Positions 1 through 8,782 of a DNA stretch of 64,000 bases are shown here, in pieces (within the stretch, counting starts at the first letter, position 1; each line of letters begins with the position of its first letter). The DNA is from JABMQW01 sp964439935 (GTDB taxonomy: Bacteria; Fidelibacterota; Marinisomatia; Marinisomatales; TCS56), in the NCBI GenBank assembly GCA_964439935.1, contig CAYTPW010000008.1, positions 1 to 64,000 on the forward strand, given 5' to 3'. The position numbers and the translations under genes are program-made. Under the pieces are notes generated by a model. That model was not told the DNA's origin. It worked only from the letters and a program-made list of their open reading frames with translations, and did not search any database.

Positions 1-101
1 TCTGGGATGCGATTATTATTGTATATATTAATATTAAATAATTAGATACTTAGATAACGTGTATTAAATCTTATCAGATCCGGGGTCAACGATTAATACA
101 A

Positions 102-117
102 TGGCACTACAATTGCT
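102..117 (+). promoter_or_regulatory. Sigma-54 (RpoN) -24/-12 promoter of the flagellar operon
   Basis: TGGCAC, a 5-nt spacer (TACAA) and TTGCT match the sigma-54 consensus TGGCAC-N5-TTGCW, with the invariant GG and GC at the right spacing. It lies about 30 bp upstream of the flgF start, which puts the transcription start near 128. Middle flagellar genes are commonly RpoN-dependent through an FlrC/FleQ/FlgR-type activator, so this is inferred to drive the flgFGAHIJNKL-fliW-csrA operon. The activator gene is not in the window. Confidence 0.8.
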
Positions 118-145
118 TGTAATTCTATAAAACCTAAGAATTAGA

Positions 146-859
146 ATGAATACCGACCTGAGCAAAATCAAAAATGTATTAAATGCACAATTACAGCGAC
201 ATAATGTTATTGCTAATAATCTGGCTAATTCCAACACGATTGGATTCAAGCGGGATACGATCTTCATGGAGGTTTTAAAAGGCCAGGAAAATCCGGAGAT
301 GAAAGCGGTTGCCAGTACTGATTTTTCCCAGGGCACCCTTAAGATGACCCAAAATCCTTTTGATATTGCAATTTCCGGTGAAGGTTTTTTTACTGTGGAA
401 CGCGAAACTGGCGAGGCGTACACCCGCAACGGTCATTTCACGGTTGATGAATTTGGATTTTTAAGAACATCCACAGGAGCGGCTGTTCTGGGAAATGCGG
501 GCATGATCAATCTGACAATCGATGGTCGCAGTTTAACCAATGTGGCTATCAATTCTCAAGGTGAAATCTATGCCGACAACCAGCTGATCGATCAGTTGAA
601 AATTGTCAGATTCGAAGTACCATCCGATTTGAAAAAAGTGGGTGACAACCAGTTTGTCGCTGCATCTGATACCGTTGCTGTGCCGGTCGAAAAACCAAAT
701 ATTAAGCAGGGTTTCCTGGAAGAATCAAATGTCAGCCCGATCAAGGAAATGATTGGTTTGATGGAGCTTCAGCGTCAGTATGAAAGCGCTCAGAAAGTGG
801 TACGGACCATTGATCAGGCATTGAATAATACTGCTAATAAAATCAGCAATTACAGCTAA
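146..859 (+). CDS. flgF: Flagellar basal-body rod protein FlgF (flagellar hook-basal body protein)
   Basis: This 237-residue protein has the N-terminal flagellar rod signature (ANNLANSNTIGFKRD, about residues 23-37) and the C-terminal rod/hook motif (residues 190-230, with QGFLEESNV and MIGLMELQRQYE). The family forms the proximal rod in the periplasm and is exported by the flagellar type III apparatus, which fits the lack of a signal peptide. It is first in the operon, 29 bp after the sigma-54 element, and 13 bp ahead of its paralogue flgG. FlgF and FlgG are paralogous; the shorter length and the order F then G support FlgF. Confidence 0.9.
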   Translation: MNTDLSKIKNVLNAQLQRHNVIANNLANSNTIGFKRDTIFMEVLKGQENPEMKAVASTDFSQGTLKMTQNPFDIAISGEGFFTVERETGEAYTRNGHFTVDEFGFLRTSTGAAVLGNAGMINLTIDGRSLTNVAINSQGEIYADNQLIDQLKIVRFEVPSDLKKVGDNQFVAASDTVAVPVEKPNIKQGFLEESNVSPIKEMIGLMELQRQYESAQKVVRTIDQALNNTANKISNYS

Positions 860-872
860 CTGGAAAAGAACT

Positions 873-1661
873 ATGTTAAGATCACTAAGAACAGCAGCAT
901 TAGGTATGGCTGCCCAACAATTAAATATTGATACGATTGCCAATAATCTGGCCAATGTCAATACATCTGGATTTAAGAAGAGTAATGTTGAGTTTCAGGA
1001 TTTATTATATGAGACGATTCAGAATGGCGATGTCAATTCGGCTGATGGTTATAACAAGCCGGCCGAAATTCAGATTGGGCTCGGCAATAAACCCGTTTCA
1101 ACCTACAAATCATTTTCACAGGGTAATATTACCGAAACCGGTAATCCCCTGGATATTGCAATTAATGGTGTAGGATTTCTTCAGGTGCTTCGTCCCGATG
1201 GTACCTATGCCTATACTAGAGACGGAGCTCTGCGGATTAATTCAAACGGTAACTTGGTAACACCCAGCGGTCTGCTGCTGGCACCAGAAATTTCTTTCCC
1301 TGATGGTGTTAACAGTGTCAGCATTTCGCAGGATGGAGTCCTGGCAGTCATGGTTGCCGGCGATTCTCAGCCGCAGGAAATGGGGCAATTAGAAATGGCC
1401 ACATTCATGAATCCAGCCGGCCTTCGCTCAATCGGCGGTAATCTTTATGAAGAATCCAAAGCATCCGGGTCAGCTACAACCGGAACGCCGGGTGAGGAAG
1501 GTTTTGGCATGACGGTCCAGGGTTATCTTGAAAAATCCAATGTCGATGTTGTCCAGGAAATGATCAATCTGATTGTCGCTCAACGCTCATATGAGATTAA
1601 TTCCAAGGCGGTTAAGACAGCTGATGAATTAATGGCCTTGACCAATCAAATGAAGCGATGA
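873..1661 (+). CDS. flgG: Flagellar distal rod protein FlgG
   Basis: The 262-residue length is exactly typical of FlgG. The start MLRSLRTAALGM is followed by the rod motif (IANNLANVNTSGFKKS), a central region with GNPLDIAINGVGFLQV, and the C-terminal hook/rod segment (GYLEKSNVDVVQEMINLIVA, then QRSYEINSKAVKTADE). It builds the distal rod that passes through the P and L rings encoded downstream. The stop overlaps the flgA start (ATGA), so the two are translationally coupled. Confidence 0.95.
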   Translation: MLRSLRTAALGMAAQQLNIDTIANNLANVNTSGFKKSNVEFQDLLYETIQNGDVNSADGYNKPAEIQIGLGNKPVSTYKSFSQGNITETGNPLDIAINGVGFLQVLRPDGTYAYTRDGALRINSNGNLVTPSGLLLAPEISFPDGVNSVSISQDGVLAVMVAGDSQPQEMGQLEMATFMNPAGLRSIGGNLYEESKASGSATTGTPGEEGFGMTVQGYLEKSNVDVVQEMINLIVAQRSYEINSKAVKTADELMALTNQMKR

Positions 1662-2374
1662 TACGACCAGTCACCATAGCATCAATTATTATATGTTTAT
1701 TAGGAATCGTCCTTGGTTCCGGGATTGATAGCGGGACTAGGACTATTACTGCTAATTCAATTAAACAGGCTGTAACGACCCATTTTCAACAAGCTCTGGA
1801 AGTGGAAAGAGCTGACTTAGACATTGAGTTCGTCCGTCTGCCCCGGATTACGGATCTGAACCAGGAAGGTGATCGGTTTCAAATCCGTTCCCAGCGAGCA
1901 CGTGCAGATCTTGGCTATCAGATTCTCTGGTTGGAATTGTTCACTGAGGATATTCTGTTGAAAAAATATCCAATTAGTGCCCGGGTATCGGTGTTGGCTG
2001 ACGTTGTTATTCCCGTTCATAATCTAAATCGCGGTGAATTAATAACAGCCGAAAAATTGGTAATGGAAAAGCAGTTCTTAAACAGTGGTTATGGTACTCA
2101 GATAATAACAATTGAGCAGATTACAGGACTGGTAACCAGACGGGTCATAAGAGCTGGCACTGTCATTCGTGATAATATGGTCCGACACGCTCCTGATATT
2201 CAAAGGGGTGCCAATGTGGAAGTTCAATTGGAAACAGGGAATCTGATCATTAAAACGGCTGGCATTGCCAAACAGGAAGGCAATGTCGGTGACCAGGTAA
2301 CGGTATTCTGCCCGGACACCAGAAAAATGCTGGCTGGTATAATCCAATCTTCAAATTTAATTATTGTGAAATAA
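1658..2374 (+). CDS. flgA: Flagellar P-ring chaperone FlgA (SAF domain)
   Basis: The protein is 238 residues with a hydrophobic N-terminal signal (about residues 3-22) and a C-terminal SAF/ChapFlgA region (VPVHNLNRGELITAEKL, and GTVIRDNMVRHAPDIQRGAN). FlgA is a periplasmic chaperone for polymerisation of the FlgI P ring. It sits between flgG and flgHI, overlaps flgG by 4 bp and is followed 2 bp later by flgH. The N-terminal half is poorly conserved, as is usual for the family. Confidence 0.85.
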   Translation: MIRPVTIASIIICLLGIVLGSGIDSGTRTITANSIKQAVTTHFQQALEVERADLDIEFVRLPRITDLNQEGDRFQIRSQRARADLGYQILWLELFTEDILLKKYPISARVSVLADVVIPVHNLNRGELITAEKLVMEKQFLNSGYGTQIITIEQITGLVTRRVIRAGTVIRDNMVRHAPDIQRGANVEVQLETGNLIIKTAGIAKQEGNVGDQVTVFCPDTRKMLAGIIQSSNLIIVK

Positions 2375-2376
2375 TC

Positions 2377-2997
2377 ATGTACAAAATACTAATTGGAACA
2401 TTGATTATCCTGCTGCTTAGTAGCGGTGGTTTGAATGGCCAGCAACAGGATATTCTCAGCCGATCGCTGTTCACCGATGTTAAAGCGCACGAGATTGGTG
2501 ACATATTGTTGGTACTGGTTGTAGAAACAGCGAATGCATCTCGAGAATCGAAAATAAACAGCAGCTCTCAGAGCGATGTTGGGATGAACGGTAGTGTAAC
2601 CGGAAATCTGACCAGTTTTCTGCCGCTGTTCGGTGCCGGTGCATCAGTCGATAACTCACACAATGGTGCTGAGGGAACTGAACAGAAAGAACGACTGACC
2701 GGAAAAATAACCGTCACAATCGTCGAGCGCAATCCGAATGGTACCTTGTTTATTGAAGGTGAAAGAGTCGTTGAGGTCAATGGAGAAAAAAACCTGATGC
2801 AGTTAAGTGGAATTGTGCGCTCAAAAGATATACGGTCTGACAATTCAGTTTTTTCCTATAACGTGGCTGATGCCAAGATCACTTACCGCAAGACTGGTTT
2901 GGTTAATAAAATCGGTAAACCGGGTAAGATTCATAAATTAGGTACCTGGATGCTGGGTGCTGGATTATTGGTGGCTGCTGTCGTTGGTGTGTCATGA
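2377..2997 (+). CDS. flgH: Flagellar L-ring protein FlgH
   Basis: The 206-residue protein carries FlgH hallmarks: SLFTDVKAHEIGDILLVLVVE near the N terminus, LTGKITVTIVERNPNGTLFIEG (about residues 108-129) and the VNGEKNLMQLSGIVRSKDI block. It forms the outer-membrane L ring, which implies a diderm envelope. FlgH is usually a lipoprotein, but the signal region here (IILLLSSGGLNGQQQ) has no lipobox cysteine, so signal peptidase I processing is more likely. The C terminus ends in an unusual hydrophobic stretch (LGAGLLVAAVVGVS). It overlaps flgI by 4 bp. Confidence 0.9.
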   Translation: MYKILIGTLIILLLSSGGLNGQQQDILSRSLFTDVKAHEIGDILLVLVVETANASRESKINSSSQSDVGMNGSVTGNLTSFLPLFGAGASVDNSHNGAEGTEQKERLTGKITVTIVERNPNGTLFIEGERVVEVNGEKNLMQLSGIVRSKDIRSDNSVFSYNVADAKITYRKTGLVNKIGKPGKIHKLGTWMLGAGLLVAAVVGVS

Positions 2998-4157
2998 ACA
3001 AGAAAATAGCCATTTTATTCACCGGAATTTTTGTATTACTCAGCATCAATAATCTTGGTGCTGACGTCAGAATTAAAGATATTGTATCACTGGAAAATAA
3101 TTATCAGATCCCGCTGATTGGTTACGGCTTAGTAGTCGGTCTTGACGGAACCGGTGATCGTTCAACGGGTAGTCGTGGAGCACTGTTCACGGTTCAGAGC
3201 ATAAGTAATATGCTGGAGAATTTTGGGATTACAGTAGCGGCTAATCAACTGCGAACCAGGAATGCAGCCGCTGTGATGGTCACCTCCACTACCCCACTAT
3301 TCGCCCGCCATGGATCGCGTTTTGATGTTGTCGTATCGTCCTTGGGTGACGCAACCAGTCTGGAAGGGGGAGTATTATTGATGACTCCCCTGCTGGATCC
3401 CGATGGCCAATACTATGGTCAGGCTCAGGGATCAGTGTCGATTGGTGGATTTAATATTGAGACTGAAGCTGGGGAAAAGTTACGTCGTAACCATGCATTG
3501 GTAGGCAGGGTGCCTTCCGGTGCGATTGTGAGATCGAGTACTGTTACACAGGTCATGGATTTAGCGCAACCACTTCGTTTGCTGTTGAATGAGCCTGATT
3601 TTGTTACAGCCAGCAGGATTGCGGAAGCAATAAATCTGAATCTTGCTGATGAAGAATTCCCGCTTTTGGAAGCAGAAATAACAGTTTTGGCCCAACCAGT
3701 GAATGCCGGTGTGGTCGAGGTTGCTTTTCCTGATATGGTCAGTACCCAATATGAAGCAGTGACATTTGTAGCCAGCATCGAAACCTTACTGGTCAGTCCG
3801 GATGTTGAGGCGCGTGTCGTGATCAATGAACGCACCGGAACGGTTGTAGCCGGTGGGGCGGTAGTCATTAATGAGATAATGGTTACCCATGGAAATATTA
3901 CTATCCACACACGCCAGCGGCCGATTATCTCCCAGCCAACTGCTTTCAGTCAGACCGGTGAAACAGTTGTGGAGCAGGTCACGGATACGGAAATTGAAGA
4001 GAGCGAAGCCCAGTTTGCTGTTATCCCCCAGACTACTTCGGTCAGTGATTTGGCAAAGGCATTGAATGGTCTTGGTGTTCGCCCCCGGGATATTGTAGCC
4101 ATTTTTCAAGCCATCAAGCAGGCTGGAGCCTTGAACGCACGCTTAATAATCATGTGA
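2994..4157 (+). CDS. flgI: Flagellar P-ring protein FlgI
   Basis: This 387-residue protein has a cleavable signal peptide (residues 1-23, ending LGA) and strong family motifs: VRIKDIVSLENN, LIGYGLVVGLDGTGD, NAAAVMVTSTTPLFARHGSR, VVINERTGTVVAGG and a C-terminal LVKALN-like segment (SDLAKALNGLGVRPRDIVAI). It is the periplasmic P-ring subunit, assembled with the help of FlgA. It overlaps flgH by 4 bp, and its TGA stop overlaps the GTG start of flgJ. Confidence 0.95.
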   Translation: MNKKIAILFTGIFVLLSINNLGADVRIKDIVSLENNYQIPLIGYGLVVGLDGTGDRSTGSRGALFTVQSISNMLENFGITVAANQLRTRNAAAVMVTSTTPLFARHGSRFDVVVSSLGDATSLEGGVLLMTPLLDPDGQYYGQAQGSVSIGGFNIETEAGEKLRRNHALVGRVPSGAIVRSSTVTQVMDLAQPLRLLLNEPDFVTASRIAEAINLNLADEEFPLLEAEITVLAQPVNAGVVEVAFPDMVSTQYEAVTFVASIETLLVSPDVEARVVINERTGTVVAGGAVVINEIMVTHGNITIHTRQRPIISQPTAFSQTGETVVEQVTDTEIEESEAQFAVIPQTTSVSDLAKALNGLGVRPRDIVAIFQAIKQAGALNARLIIM

Positions 4158-4546
4158 CAAATATTATGGATATCAAAGAAAATCAAGCAATAGCTATTAA
4201 GACGGAGAACCCGCAAATAAAGCTAAAAAACGATCAACATCGTGACTTACAATTACGGGAAAAAAGCCGCGACATGGAAGCTATTTTTATCAGTCAGCTG
4301 TTTAAAGCAATGGAAAAAACGGCTGGTGGCGGAGTTTTGGGTGAATCGAAGAATAATCTCTCCAGCATGATGTTCAGCAGTGTCATGGGGCAGGCAGTGG
4401 CCGAACAGGGTGGAATTGGTCTGGCGGATATGATATACCAGTCTTTGGCCGCCAAACAGGATCAGGGTATTGACGTTGAACAGCCAAAAATTGATGCAAT
4501 TGATCTGCTAAGTAAAATTGAATATCTGCGACTGAACAATGAATGA
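4154..4546 (+). CDS. flgJ: FlgJ-type rod-binding protein (rod chaperone domain only)
   Basis: The protein is 130 residues and matches only the N-terminal rod-binding domain of FlgJ (SRDMEAIFISQLFKAMEKTA, then MMFSSVMGQAVAEQGGIGLADMIY). The C-terminal muramidase domain of enterobacterial FlgJ is absent. Single-domain FlgJ is common outside Gammaproteobacteria, and a separate lytic enzyme must open the peptidoglycan. A GTG start overlaps the flgI stop; an internal ATG at 4166 is an alternative. Confidence 0.8.
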   Translation: MTNIMDIKENQAIAIKTENPQIKLKNDQHRDLQLREKSRDMEAIFISQLFKAMEKTAGGGVLGESKNNLSSMMFSSVMGQAVAEQGGIGLADMIYQSLAAKQDQGIDVEQPKIDAIDLLSKIEYLRLNNE

Positions 4547-5054
4547 TAAACAATCAAATCCCGATTTTAAAATCTTAATTGAATTGCTCAAGGAAGAGTA
4601 TTCTATTTACCGGGCGCTTATGACAGAACTGCGTGCCAAGCAGGAAGCAATTGTGGCAGGTAATGTTCCTGTATTGAGAGATATTATCAGTAATGAACAA
4701 ATAATAATTCAAAAAACATCCAGCTTATCCCGCAAGCGGAATGAACAGGTTCGAAAAATCATGAATGACAATGGATTAGATGGCGAACTGACTTTGATCA
4801 GGATTATTGAGCTAGCCGATGCGACCGATCGCTATCAATTAATTACCTTGCGCGATCAATTAAAAATTGAGGCGGAGAATATTCAGATGGTTAACAAGGA
4901 AAACCGGTATCTGCTGAATTCATCAATTGATTTCATCCACGGGCTGGTAGGAGTATTCCTGAACAACAGTCAGGCGCCAGCCGGTATTTATAATACCAGT
5001 GGATCAGTCAGTGGCAGTTCCGGTACTAATAAAATGTTTGATTATCAGATTTAA
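4539..5054 (+). CDS. flgN: FlgN-family export chaperone
   Basis: This 171-residue, strongly helical, charged protein has a heptad-like pattern (LIELLKEEYSIYRALMTELR and LRDQLKIEAENIQMVNKEN). That pattern, and a position directly before flgK and flgL, are typical of FlgN, the cytoplasmic chaperone for these hook-associated proteins. The C-terminal tail is Ser/Gly-rich. It overlaps flgJ by 8 bp. The assignment rests on context and helical character, because FlgN sequences diverge strongly. Confidence 0.75.
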   Translation: MNDKQSNPDFKILIELLKEEYSIYRALMTELRAKQEAIVAGNVPVLRDIISNEQIIIQKTSSLSRKRNEQVRKIMNDNGLDGELTLIRIIELADATDRYQLITLRDQLKIEAENIQMVNKENRYLLNSSIDFIHGLVGVFLNNSQAPAGIYNTSGSVSGSSGTNKMFDYQI

Positions 5055-5063
5055 GGAGCAACC

Positions 5064-6416
5064 GTGGCAATATCAAGCATCCTGCAAATCGGAAAACAGT
5101 CGTTATTAAAGCATCAGTCGGCGATCAATACGACAGCAAATAATATATCCAATGTGAACACGGAAGGTTACACCAGACAGCGCCCGGATTTTTCGATAAT
5201 CAATCAATCCGGATTAAATCAACTGGGTCTAGGTCTTTCTCTGGATGGAGCGGTGCGGCTCAGGCAGAATTTTGCGGAAACACAACTGCGCTATTCACGA
5301 CAGGATCTGGGAAAATTCGAAACTGCCGAGCAAGTATATGAAGAAATCGAGGGAATCTTCGATGAATCATCAGGCACGGGATTATCATCGGTTTTATCGG
5401 AATTTTGGGATTCCTGGAGTGATCTGGCCATCAATCCGGAAAGTCAAACGGCCCGGAATGAAGTCAAAAACAAAGGTATAATTTTATCCCGGGCTTTTAA
5501 TCAAACCTATTCCCAGCTTGATGGTTTGCATGACAATCTCGAGAGCGAAATTGAAATTCGGGTGGCATCAGCCAACAATTTGATCGAACAAATTGGCGCC
5601 CTGAATCAGAGAATCAGAGCTCAAACCAATTATGAACTGATGGATCAACGGGATCACTTGATTCAACAATTGTCGACCAAACTGCCAATTGAAGTCACCA
5701 ATCAGTCTGATAATAATATAATTGTATCTCTCAATGGATTAGTCCTGGCCACTGCTACCGAAACCCATGAGATTACTGCCAGTTTTACAGGGGGTACTGG
5801 AAATAGCGAAGCACAAATTTCTTATGCTGGGAGTAGTCAGAGGATAAATATTGAATCCGGTGAATTGAGTGCTCTCACCGAAATGTATAATAACGTGATA
5901 CCTGATTATCAAAACCGATTGGATGTCATGGCTCAGGCCATTACTACTCAAACCAACCGGGTGCATTCCACCGGATATAATCAAAGCGGGATTACCGGTA
6001 AAGATTTCTTTACAGCTGATATTGATGGTGCTCGTGATATGTCCGTCAGTTCTGAAATATTAAGTAATCCGGACTATATCGCTGCCTCGGCCACTGCAGA
6101 TGCAAAAGGGGATGGTTCACATGCGCAATTAATCGCCGATTTACAGAATGATACCAGCGCCAATGGACTCACTGTTCATGAAGTTTATATTACCCTTTTG
6201 AGTGACATAGGTAATGAGAAACAGGCCAATACTTTTCTTCGAACAAATCAGGAATTAGTCATCAAAAACCTGCAGAATCAACGTGATGCATTGTCAGGCG
6301 TATCATTGGATGAAGAAATGGCTCGCTTGATCCAATTTGAACAGGGATACACAGCAGCGGCGCGGATCATTAATACAGTAGATGAAATGGTAGATGATTT
6401 ACTGTCATTGCTGTGA
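5064..6416 (+). CDS. flgK: Flagellar hook-associated protein 1 FlgK
   Basis: The 450-residue protein opens with SILQIGKQSLLKHQSAINTT and the ANNISNVNTEGYTRQ motif of hook-filament junction proteins. It ends with the conserved hook C-terminal block (GVSLDEEMARLIQFEQGYTA, AARIINTVDEMVDDLLSL). The GTG start has a good ribosome-binding site (AAGGAG, 7 bp upstream). It is secreted by the flagellar export system with help from FlgN, encoded just upstream. Confidence 0.93.
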   Translation: MAISSILQIGKQSLLKHQSAINTTANNISNVNTEGYTRQRPDFSIINQSGLNQLGLGLSLDGAVRLRQNFAETQLRYSRQDLGKFETAEQVYEEIEGIFDESSGTGLSSVLSEFWDSWSDLAINPESQTARNEVKNKGIILSRAFNQTYSQLDGLHDNLESEIEIRVASANNLIEQIGALNQRIRAQTNYELMDQRDHLIQQLSTKLPIEVTNQSDNNIIVSLNGLVLATATETHEITASFTGGTGNSEAQISYAGSSQRINIESGELSALTEMYNNVIPDYQNRLDVMAQAITTQTNRVHSTGYNQSGITGKDFFTADIDGARDMSVSSEILSNPDYIAASATADAKGDGSHAQLIADLQNDTSANGLTVHEVYITLLSDIGNEKQANTFLRTNQELVIKNLQNQRDALSGVSLDEEMARLIQFEQGYTAAARIINTVDEMVDDLLSLL

Positions 6417-6467
6417 GCTGAGTTAAATCATGATAATTAAATCGAAAATCGGAAGAGGACGACCATA

Positions 6468-7349
6468 ATGCGCATTACTCAATCAATGATTGCTCGGAAT
6501 GTGATTTACAGTATGAACCAAAACCGGGAAAATCTGAGTACACTACAAACAGCGATAGCTTCCGGAAAAGATATTAAAAGTCCCTCAAGCGATCCAATTG
6601 ATTTTTCGCGGAATATGCGTTTCAAAACCGCTATGGCCAAAAATGATCAGTATTTACGGACAATCAATAATTCTGAAGGCTGGTTGCAGACAACGTCCTC
6701 AACCTTGACACAGATATATGATCAGATTTCCGCTGCAAAAGAAATTGCCATTCAGGGAGCTGATGATTCGAATTCGTCAGAATCACGACTGGCAATGGCA
6801 ACCAAGATCAATGGTATTCTGGATGAATTGACAATCCTGGGAAATATGACCTACCTCGATAAGTATCTGTTTTCCGGGACCGAAACTCAGGGTGATATGC
6901 CATTCTCCAGGGTTGGTGATACAATCAGCTATAATGGTGATATAGGGCGCATTACCAGGCGGATCACCGATAACCATTCCGTTTCTATCAATATTAATGG
7001 ACAGCAGTTATTGGATACAAATATGTATGCAGCAGTTGCTGATCTGAAAGACGCTTTGGCCACAAATGATGCTGATGAGATTAGTAATTCAATTGCAGAA
7101 CTGACGAATGGGGCTGATGGTGTATTAATACTGTCAACAGCCATTGGTTCAATTGAGAATCAAATTGAATTTGCTCGACAGCGCCTGGAAACGGCGAATC
7201 TTAATCTTTCTTCTTTCCTTTCGCAGAGCGAGGATGTGGATATGGCTGAAGCAATCACCAAATACAATGCGGAAGAACTGTCCTATCAGGCGGCACTACA
7301 GTCGGCTTCTGATATTATTCAGCTGAATCTGATGCAGTTTTTGAAATGA
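6468..7349 (+). CDS. flgL: Flagellar hook-associated protein 3 FlgL
   Basis: The 293-residue protein has a flagellin-like N terminus (MRITQSMIARNVIYSMNQNR, then LQTAIASGKDIKSPSSDP) and C terminus (DMAEAITKYNAEELSYQAAL). It forms the second hook-filament junction. A GAAGAGG ribosome-binding site precedes the ATG. Its stop overlaps fliW (ATGA). No full-length flagellin gene is in the window. Confidence 0.93.
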   Translation: MRITQSMIARNVIYSMNQNRENLSTLQTAIASGKDIKSPSSDPIDFSRNMRFKTAMAKNDQYLRTINNSEGWLQTTSSTLTQIYDQISAAKEIAIQGADDSNSSESRLAMATKINGILDELTILGNMTYLDKYLFSGTETQGDMPFSRVGDTISYNGDIGRITRRITDNHSVSININGQQLLDTNMYAAVADLKDALATNDADEISNSIAELTNGADGVLILSTAIGSIENQIEFARQRLETANLNLSSFLSQSEDVDMAEAITKYNAEELSYQAALQSASDIIQLNLMQFLK

Positions 7350-7807
7350 GAATAATATCCGAAACCAAAGCAGGGATTGATAAATTGGTCGTGCCTACTT
7401 TTGTAGATAATGCTGAGCAACGGATTGATTTTCCTTTTGGAATACCGGGATTTGAAACCAGTCGTTTCTACATGCTATCCAGATTGAAAGAACATGAGTA
7501 TTTTAATATGCTCAAGGCTGAGGATGATAGCCAGATTGCTTTACTGGTTATGAATGCCGGTTATCTCAAATCAAAAAACTGTATAATGATTACACCGGCG
7601 ATCCTGGAAAGCGTTTCCGCCAGCGATCAAAATGCTCTAAGTATTTATGTAGTACTGAAAATTGACCAGGAATCGGGTATGTTTACCGCTAACCTGCGGG
7701 CACCGCTAATAGTGAATGACAGCACAAACGTCGGACGGCAGGTAATTTTGGATAATAAAAGCCTACCGGTAGCACATCCACTGATTCCACTATCCAATCA
7801 AGAGTAG
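7346..7807 (+). CDS. fliW: Flagellar assembly factor FliW
   Basis: The 153-residue protein shows the FliW core (IDFPFGIPGFETSRFYML, YFNMLKAEDDSQIALLVMN and TANLRAPLIVNDSTNVGRQVIL). FliW binds both flagellin and CsrA: when flagellin is exported, free FliW sequesters CsrA and relieves repression of flagellin translation. The flgL-fliW-csrA order is the classical arrangement, and fliW is 6 bp upstream of csrA. Confidence 0.95.
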   Translation: MRIISETKAGIDKLVVPTFVDNAEQRIDFPFGIPGFETSRFYMLSRLKEHEYFNMLKAEDDSQIALLVMNAGYLKSKNCIMITPAILESVSASDQNALSIYVVLKIDQESGMFTANLRAPLIVNDSTNVGRQVILDNKSLPVAHPLIPLSNQE

Positions 7808-7813
7808 GAAATC

Positions 7814-8047
7814 ATGCTAGTATTGACAAGGAAGTCAGGACAAAGTATTCGAATCAGTAATAATATAATTATTACGATTTTAGACAGCAGTTCGGGGCAA
7901 GTGAAAATCGGTGTGACTGCTCCCAATAGTATACCCATCCATAGGGAGGAGATTTATGAGCGCATACGTGAGGAGAATCGATCGGCTGTAGTGAATGAAA
8001 ATTTCCGGCCGCAGTTACTGAATAATCTAATTAATAGTATCAAATAG
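7814..8047 (+). CDS. csrA: Carbon storage regulator CsrA
   Basis: This 77-residue RNA-binding protein begins MLVLTRKSGQSIRI and has the conserved VKIGVTAPNSIPIHREEIYE segment, including the RNA-contacting HREE(I/V)Y region. It represses translation by binding GGA motifs in leaders, probably of flagellin mRNA, and is antagonised by the upstream FliW. The C-terminal extension after EENR is slightly longer than in E. coli CsrA. Confidence 0.96.
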   Translation: MLVLTRKSGQSIRISNNIIITILDSSSGQVKIGVTAPNSIPIHREEIYERIREENRSAVVNENFRPQLLNNLINSIK

Positions 8048-8182
8048 TATGCATCGCTGGATTTCACATAATGGACAATTAATAATTGCGCGTACCTTTA
8101 TGGGCTTAGTTTGGAGATACTTGTGCCTGTCCCTTGGGGTAGCGGAAAAAAATCAACAATCTGATAATAAACAGTTAATGAT

Positions 8183-8782
8183 ATGCAACAAATACACGAC
8201 CAGGAAGCACTCTCAAAAGCATTTGATTTTCTGAGCGAGAATCAGGCTCAGCAAGCTCTGGAAATTTTTTCTGATATCTTTACCGATACGGAAGATCCAA
8301 TGGCCTTGTATGGAATGGCCAACTGTGCTTTTCTTAAAAACGATTATGTTACCGCTCTTACACAGTTACACACAGTAATTGAGCAGGTACCCGATTTCGC
8401 CGGTGTGTATAATCTTTGCGGCCAGATATCCCATAAAATGAATGATCTTGTCGGTGCTAAAAATTTCTATATGCTAGCTATTGAAAAAGATCCCGGCTTA
8501 GTTGATGCGCAACGCAATTTTGGAGATGTGTTGCTGGAGCTTGAAGATTATAAACATGGTGTGCAAGCCTACATAACGATTCTTCAGAACCACCCTGATG
8601 ATATACCGACGTTATTACGTATGAGTCGTTTGCATATGGAAATTGACCAGTATCAGTCAGCCCTGCTCTATGTTGGAAAAATATTAGCCCGGGACCAAAC
8701 CCATCCGGAGGCGTTGGAACTGTTTAACGCTATGAAAAATCACCTTGATGGTACAGTGTTTCATGTCGGAGATAATCACTGA
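8183..8782 (+). CDS. TPR-repeat protein
   Basis: This 199-residue soluble protein consists of about five tetratricopeptide repeats (for example ALYGMANCAFLKNDYVTALT and VDAQRNFGDVLLELEDYKHG). It has no signal peptide and no catalytic domain. It begins 135 bp after csrA and overlaps the next gene, a TPR-glycosyltransferase fusion. It may be a scaffold for flagellar-operon glycosyltransferases; that role is inferred from position only. Confidence 0.75.
   Translation: MQQIHDQEALSKAFDFLSENQAQQALEIFSDIFTDTEDPMALYGMANCAFLKNDYVTALTQLHTVIEQVPDFAGVYNLCGQISHKMNDLVGAKNFYMLAIEKDPGLVDAQRNFGDVLLELEDYKHGVQAYITILQNHPDDIPTLLRMSRLHMEIDQYQSALLYVGKILARDQTHPEALELFNAMKNHLDGTVFHVGDNH

Noticed and set aside
8049..8234. 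A 61-codon frame between csrA and the TPR gene
   Set aside because: It has no motif and atypical composition, and it runs 52 bp into the TPR gene in another frame.
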